A stretch of 64,000 nucleotides of DNA, from positions 1 through 64,000 of the forward strand of contig JAURHD010000003.1 in the NCBI GenBank assembly GCA_030833445.1. The letters are read 5' to 3'. Below are positions 59,991 to 64,000 of the stretch, piece after piece. The DNA comes from Cephaloticoccus sp. (lineage in GTDB: Bacteria; Verrucomicrobiota; Verrucomicrobiia; Opitutales; Opitutaceae). The notes under the pieces are model-generated. The model worked only from the letters and a program-made list of their open reading frames with translations. It ran no database searches and was not told the origin of the DNA. The stretch's first letter is position 1, and every line of letters starts with the position of its first letter. The position numbers and the translations under genes are program-made.

Positions 59991-61006
59991 GCGTGGCTTG
60001 ACCACGCCTGCCAGACATCATCGGTGAAGCGCATGGTGCGCACCCCGGTGGCAAAATCCGTGAGCCGCACCGGTGCGCCGGTGCGGATTGAATTCACGAA
60101 ATCGGCCTCAACCTGCCAGTCCTGATAATCGGCTGGCAGGATTTTCACCGGTCGTTCTATCTCCCCCAGCGGGGTCGAGTGCAGGGTCACCGCGCCTACA
60201 TCAATCCGGAGGGCCCCTTTGGCGCCGTTGATCCGGACCTCATTGCGTGATGGACCCACCTCGACACCACTATGGTGCATAATCAAACGGGCGCCGTTCT
60301 GATAACGGCCCAACACCGTCAAGCTGTCGGGAATTCTCACCTCCGCCATGCTGCCATCAGGCCGCTTGCGTTCACCGGTGCTGATTGATGCCGTGGCAGC
60401 CTCTACACAGACATCCTCCTGCATCCAACGGAGCACGGCTTCATAATAAATACCGAGGGCCATGGTGTTATGCCCACTGAGCTCAATATCCTGGCGCCAC
60501 GTAAAAGCAGAGTTCGCGTCAGCTGCTGCCCCGGTCGTCTGCGTCACACATACTTCGCGTATTTCACCCAAGTCTCCGCCTGCGATCATGCGTCGAATGG
60601 TCTGGTCGAGCGGAAGGGTCATTGGCGATGGCACCACTTGCACGACCAAATCCGGTCTCGCCGCGGATGCCGCCAGCATCCGTTCCGCTTCCGGTAAATC
60701 ACGAGCCATCCGCGCCTCGGTCAAGACATGCTTGCCGGCCGCGAGTGCGGCGCAGGTGATCTCGGCATGCAAGTAGGGCCAGGTGCCGATGCAAATCGCA
60801 TCAATCGATTCATCGGCGATAATGTCCTGCCACTGGTCGACAATCCGCGGAATCTGAAATGCATCCGCGACCCGTTGGGATGATACGGCAGACCGATTGG
60901 CGACTACGGCAATCTCTACCTGAGGTATTGCTCGAAAACCTGGAATGTGACGATCACGCGTATTGGCACCGGCCCCAATCAGGCCAATTTTTAACGACTC
61001 CGACAT
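59987..61006 (-). CDS. Gfo/Idh/MocA-family oxidoreductase
   Basis: This 339-residue NAD(P)-dependent sugar-type dehydrogenase has the Rossmann motif GLIGAGANTRDRHIPGF (residues 8-24) and IDAICIGTWPYLHAEI. The motif that carries the catalytic Lys, usually HVLxEKP, reads HVLTEARM here, so that Lys is replaced. The middle of the protein has the family's beta-sheet domain with ITGERKRPDG-like loops. The substrate is unknown, and the missing Lys suggests a different chemistry or a non-catalytic role. It is 7 bases from pheA on the same strand. Confidence 0.85.
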   Translation of the reverse strand: MSESLKIGLIGAGANTRDRHIPGFRAIPQVEIAVVANRSAVSSQRVADAFQIPRIVDQWQDIIADESIDAICIGTWPYLHAEITCAALAAGKHVLTEARMARDLPEAERMLAASAARPDLVVQVVPSPMTLPLDQTIRRMIAGGDLGEIREVCVTQTTGAAADANSAFTWRQDIELSGHNTMALGIYYEAVLRWMQEDVCVEAATASISTGERKRPDGSMAEVRIPDSLTVLGRYQNGARLIMHHSGVEVGPSRNEVRINGAKGALRIDVGAVTLHSTPLGEIERPVKILPADYQDWQVEADFVNSIRTGAPVRLTDFATGVRTMRFTDDVWQAWSSHA

Positions 61007-61013
61007 GATCCGA

Positions 61014-62093
61014 TCAATTCACGGCCGGATAGCTGCCGAGCCATTTCACCAATGGGCAAAACTTTTTAAGATCGGCCAGTGCTTCCTTCATCGACGGGTC
61101 ATCAAAATGCCCGGTCACATCAATGAAGAAGTAATAATCCCACGGGCGCTTCTTGCTGGGGCGTGACTCAATCTTCGACAGATTCACCCCTCGTTCCGCC
61201 ATCGGCATGAGCATCTTGAGCAATGCGCCGGAATGAGAGGCCGCCTCATCGCCGAGAGAAATCAGAAAACTGCTGATATCCTTGCCGCCGCCGACCGGAC
61301 CGGCCGGTTTACGACCGATTACAAAAAACCGCGTGGTATTATCGGCCTTGTCCTGAATGTTTTTCACCAAAACGGGCACGCCGTAATGCTGTCCGGCCAG
61401 TTCGCCTGCGACGGCCGCCGTGCCGGCTTCATCGCGGGCAATCTGGACGGCCCGCGAGGTGCTCAAAGCGTCGATGAGCTGGGCATGGGGAAGATGCCGT
61501 TGCAACCAATGGCGGCACTGCGCCAGCGCCTGGTCCTTCGAGTAAACCTTGGTGATTTTTTCCAAAGGTGAGTTGGTGATCAGGGCGTGCGTCACCTCGA
61601 GATAGATTTGGGCGACAATCTTGAGGTCACTCTCGACGAAGCTATCGAGCGCCTCACGCACCGAACCCTCGGTCGAATTTTCAATCGGGATCACGGCGTA
61701 ATCCGCTTCGCCCTTTTCGACGGCGGTGAAGATATCACTGACCGTCGCCATCGCGTGATAATCCACACTTGCCCCGAATTTCTTCATGGCCGCGGCGTGG
61801 GTATTCGTCGCTTCTGGTCCCAGATAGGCAATCATCAGTGGCTTCTCCAAGGCAATGGCCGCCGACATGATCTCACGGTAGATCGCCCGCAAGGCCTCGT
61901 TCTTGATCGGTCCCTGGTTGTCCGAAGTGACCTTGCGCATGACCGCGTCCTCGCGCTCAGGCACGTAGATCTCGCCTCCGGTGCTGCGCTTGATCCGGCC
62001 GATCTCGGCGGCCAGTTCTAGCCGACGATTAATGATCTCGACCAACTGGTGGTCGAGTGCGTCTATTTTTTCGCGAATCGGGTTCAGATCCAT
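61014..62093 (-). CDS. pheA: Bifunctional chorismate mutase / prephenate dehydratase
   Basis: This 359-residue enzyme makes phenylpyruvate from chorismate for phenylalanine synthesis. The AroQ-type chorismate mutase domain is residues 1-85 (REKIDALDHQLVEIINRRLELA). The prephenate dehydratase domain follows (GPEATNTHAAAMKKF, IPIENSTEGSV and the catalytic TTRFFVIG). A C-terminal ACT domain (KIESRPSKKRPWDYYFFID) would sense phenylalanine and give feedback control. ATNTH replaces the more common GTFSH in the first PDT block. Its start overlaps the scpB stop by one base. Confidence 0.95.
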   Translation of the reverse strand: MDLNPIREKIDALDHQLVEIINRRLELAAEIGRIKRSTGGEIYVPEREDAVMRKVTSDNQGPIKNEALRAIYREIMSAAIALEKPLMIAYLGPEATNTHAAAMKKFGASVDYHAMATVSDIFTAVEKGEADYAVIPIENSTEGSVREALDSFVESDLKIVAQIYLEVTHALITNSPLEKITKVYSKDQALAQCRHWLQRHLPHAQLIDALSTSRAVQIARDEAGTAAVAGELAGQHYGVPVLVKNIQDKADNTTRFFVIGRKPAGPVGGGKDISSFLISLGDEAASHSGALLKMLMPMAERGVNLSKIESRPSKKRPWDYYFFIDVTGHFDDPSMKEALADLKKFCPLVKWLGSYPAVN

Positions 62094-62932
62094 TAGGAGA
62101 CTTTGTTTTCTTCTTCGACTGACTCCGTGTCGGGTTCCGCCGCGGTGGTGTGCTCCACACTCACTGCTTCCAGATTAGGGGTATCGCCTTCACCTTCCTC
62201 CAGTGGCAGGCCCATCTCGGCATCGGCCGATGGCAGGTTTGGACTCATCGCGGTCTGCAGCCATTCATCAATTTGACGGCTGGAAAGCACATCAGATGCC
62301 GGCAACTCGTCCAAGGACTTCACTCCGGAAAATTCCAAAAACTGATCGGTGGTGCCGTATTGAATCGGGCGGCCCGGCAGATCGGCCCGACCCACGATGT
62401 AAATCAACTCACGTTCCAACAATTTATTGATGCCGGCATCTGCGGAAACACCCCGAATGGTTTCGATCTCTGCACGAGTGACTGGTTGGCGATAAGCCAC
62501 AATCGACAAAGTCTCGAGAGCTGAGCGGCTCAATTTCAGGGGCGGCGGATCATTCCGTAGAATCCGGACCCATCGCGCAAAGCGGGGGTGCGTGACCAGC
62601 CGGTAACCGTTGGAGCCCTCAATCAGCAACAGGCTGTCATCGGCGGATCTCAGCTCGTTGGAAAGTTTATCCATCGCTTCCCGAATCTGGGCCGCGGTCA
62701 CCAAACTGGGCACTTCACCGTAGAGTTCCAAATCCTCGTCGTCTGTGATATCGATCTCGTCCGATTCCTCCAATATCGGCTCGGCCGGAGCATCCGCCGA
62801 TTCCAATTCCATTGCCGGTTTGGTCCCGACTTCGTGAAACCGGGTAAAGGCAGTTTGGATGTCTTTGATGGAGAGTGGTTGACTCGAAGAGAAGAGCAAC
62901 GCGCGGAGCACCTTTTTCAGATTAAAAGCCAT
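62093..62932 (-). CDS. scpB: Segregation and condensation protein B
   Basis: This 279-residue subunit of the SMC-ScpA-ScpB complex organises chromosomes. It starts MAFNLKKVLRALLFSSSQPLS and has two winged-helix regions. The core ESADDSLLLIEGSNGYRLVTHPRFA-like segment, LKLSRSALETLSIVAYRQPVTRAEIETIRGVS and LGRADLPGRPIQYGTT-like end match ScpB. It carries an acidic insert around residues 45-65 (EPILEESDEIDITDDEDLELYGE) and an acidic C-terminal tail, which make it longer than the usual 190-200 residues. scpA is not in the window. Confidence 0.93.
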   Translation of the reverse strand: MAFNLKKVLRALLFSSSQPLSIKDIQTAFTRFHEVGTKPAMELESADAPAEPILEESDEIDITDDEDLELYGEVPSLVTAAQIREAMDKLSNELRSADDSLLLIEGSNGYRLVTHPRFARWVRILRNDPPPLKLSRSALETLSIVAYRQPVTRAEIETIRGVSADAGINKLLERELIYIVGRADLPGRPIQYGTTDQFLEFSGVKSLDELPASDVLSSRQIDEWLQTAMSPNLPSADAEMGLPLEEGEGDTPNLEAVSVEHTTAAEPDTESVEEENKVS

Positions 62933-63076
62933 GCGATAATAGGGTGCTAGTGAATGCGCCCGCTCGGAGTTGAAGCAATCCCTAAACGAGATTCCTCACT
63001 CGTCAGCGTATGTCATAGGTCCGACATGTGGCTTGCCGCGTCCCAACCGGTCTGGTTCCCTGTCCGGGTTAACCCT

Positions 63077-64000
63077 ATGTGTGCCAAAAAATCCGCCAAA
63101 TCCTTACGCAAACATTCTTCCGTGATCACCGACGGACCGAGCCGGGCCGGTGCCCGCGCCTTCCTCCGGCCGGTCGGTTTCTCGGAAGCCGATTTCAAGA
63201 AGCCAATCATTGGGATCGCCTCATTGTGGAGCATGGTGACGCCCTGCAACATGCACTTGGACGAGTTGGCTCGCGAGGCCGAGTCCGGTGCGAATGCCGC
63301 CGGCGGCAAAGCCATTATTTTCGGCACCATCACCGTATCCGACGGCATCAGCATGGGCACACCCGGGATGCGCTATTCACTCGTTTCACGCGAAGTGATC
63401 GCGGATTCCATTGAGACCGTGGCTGGCGCCGAAGGATTTGACGCCGTCGTCACCGTGGGCGGCTGCGACAAGAACATGCCCGGTTGCATCATGGCCCTCG
63501 CCCGGCTCAACCGTCCCGGTGTATTCGTCTACGGCGGCACGATTCTCCCCGGAATCCATCCAGATTCCAAAAAGGAATGTGATGCCGTATCCGTTTATGA
63601 AGCGATCGGCCAACATGCGGCTCACAACCTGAGTAATGCCGGCCTAAAGAAAATCGAAGCCTGCTCCATTCCCGGCCCAGGTTCCTGCGGGGGCATGTAT
63701 ACCGCCAACACAATGGCTTCAGCCATTGAGGCATTGGGCATGAGTCTCCCCAATAGTTCGGCGCAAATCGCGATCAGTCGGGAGAAACGAGTGGATTGCC
63801 AACAGGCCGGAGCGGCCGCCATGGTGCTCCTCAAGGCTGACATCAAGCCAAGCGACATCATGACGCGAAAAGCCTTTGAGAACGCCATCACCGTCACGAT
63901 CGCACTCGGTGGTTCGACCAATGCCGTGTTACACTTGCTCGCCATCGCCCACTCCATTGGCGTCAAACTCAGCATCGATGACTTTAGTCGCGTTGGCAAA
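63077..64000 (+). CDS. ilvD: Dihydroxy-acid dehydratase, partial
   Basis: The first 308 residues of the iron-sulfur enzyme that makes the 2-keto acids of valine and isoleucine synthesis. Cluster and active-site blocks: TPCNMHL (first Cys), GGCDKNMPGCIM (second Cys) and IPGPGSCGGMYTANTM (third Cys). GGSTNAVLHLLAIAHSIGV follows near the visible end. The ATG at 63077 gives MCAKKSAKSLRKHSSVITDG. The reading frame is open to the window edge, where it is cut. It is divergent from scpB, with 144 bases between. Confidence 0.95.
   Translation, partial: MCAKKSAKSLRKHSSVITDGPSRAGARAFLRPVGFSEADFKKPIIGIASLWSMVTPCNMHLDELAREAESGANAAGGKAIIFGTITVSDGISMGTPGMRYSLVSREVIADSIETVAGAEGFDAVVTVGGCDKNMPGCIMALARLNRPGVFVYGGTILPGIHPDSKKECDAVSVYEAIGQHAAHNLSNAGLKKIEACSIPGPGSCGGMYTANTMASAIEALGMSLPNSSAQIAISREKRVDCQQAGAAAMVLLKADIKPSDIMTRKAFENAITVTIALGGSTNAVLHLLAIAHSIGVKLSIDDFSRVGK

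Noticed and set aside
62933-63076. Attenuator or riboswitch before ilvD
   Set aside because: No leader peptide with Val/Ile/Leu codons or clear terminator/antiterminator pair was found in the 144 bases.
1-64000. CRISPR array
   Set aside because: The repeats are degenerate, unevenly spaced and partly inverted. There are no constant repeat-spacer units and no cas genes.

Overview
The window looks like a stretch of a Verrucomicrobiota chromosome, most likely an Opitutales/Opitutaceae relative. This is inferred from the style of the proteins (DUF4252 pair, MamK-like actin, OleA/OleB, secreted coiled-coil proteins), the moderately GC-rich codon use and the long repeat-rich gaps between genes. No rRNA gene is present to fix the taxonomy.

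The window falls into two parts. Positions 1 to about 20,700 are loosely packed and accessory in character. They hold an IS3-family element cut by the window edge, an SRPBCC protein, an orphan sugar-type binding protein, a RES-Xre toxin-antitoxin pair with a palindromic operator, galE, and a spread-out lipid locus. That locus comprises a beta-ketoacyl-ACP synthase and its own ACP, two phytoene-desaturase-like flavoproteins, a small methyltransferase-like protein, a frameshifted hybrid sensor kinase, a FabZ-type dehydratase, an atypical FabI, then oleA and oleB, tightly coupled. The gaps between these genes are filled with dispersed, internally periodic short repeats. malQ (minus strand) closes this half.

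Positions 20,700 to 64,000 are compact, and I found none of those repeats there. They carry mainly housekeeping genes: lepB-lepA-fabD, pilT, dapA-dapB-ruvA, an ECF sigma/anti-sigma pair, tRNA-Lys(UUU), a LuxR-type response regulator, a Pal-like lipoprotein, M20 and M48 peptidases, purH, apaG, two metallo-beta-lactamase-fold nucleases, an inositol-monophosphatase-type phosphatase, dinB, a DUF4252 pair, uvrA, rplU-rpmA, a MamK-like actin, pheA, scpB and the start of ilvD. A four-gene set DUF1302-DUF1329-YCF48-MMPL (44,207-50,965) looks like an envelope system for moving a hydrophobic compound.

The best candidate for an undescribed system is the lipid locus at 6,239-18,956. It combines a private KS/ACP, dehydratase and enoyl-reductase with two CrtI-like flavoproteins and the first and last enzymes of head-to-head olefin synthesis (OleA, OleB), but it has no adjacent oleC or oleD. 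A reasonable hypothesis is a pathway for an unusual, possibly polyunsaturated or cyclised, long hydrocarbon or acyl lipid. The MMPL cluster could in principle export such a product, but nothing in the sequence ties the two together.
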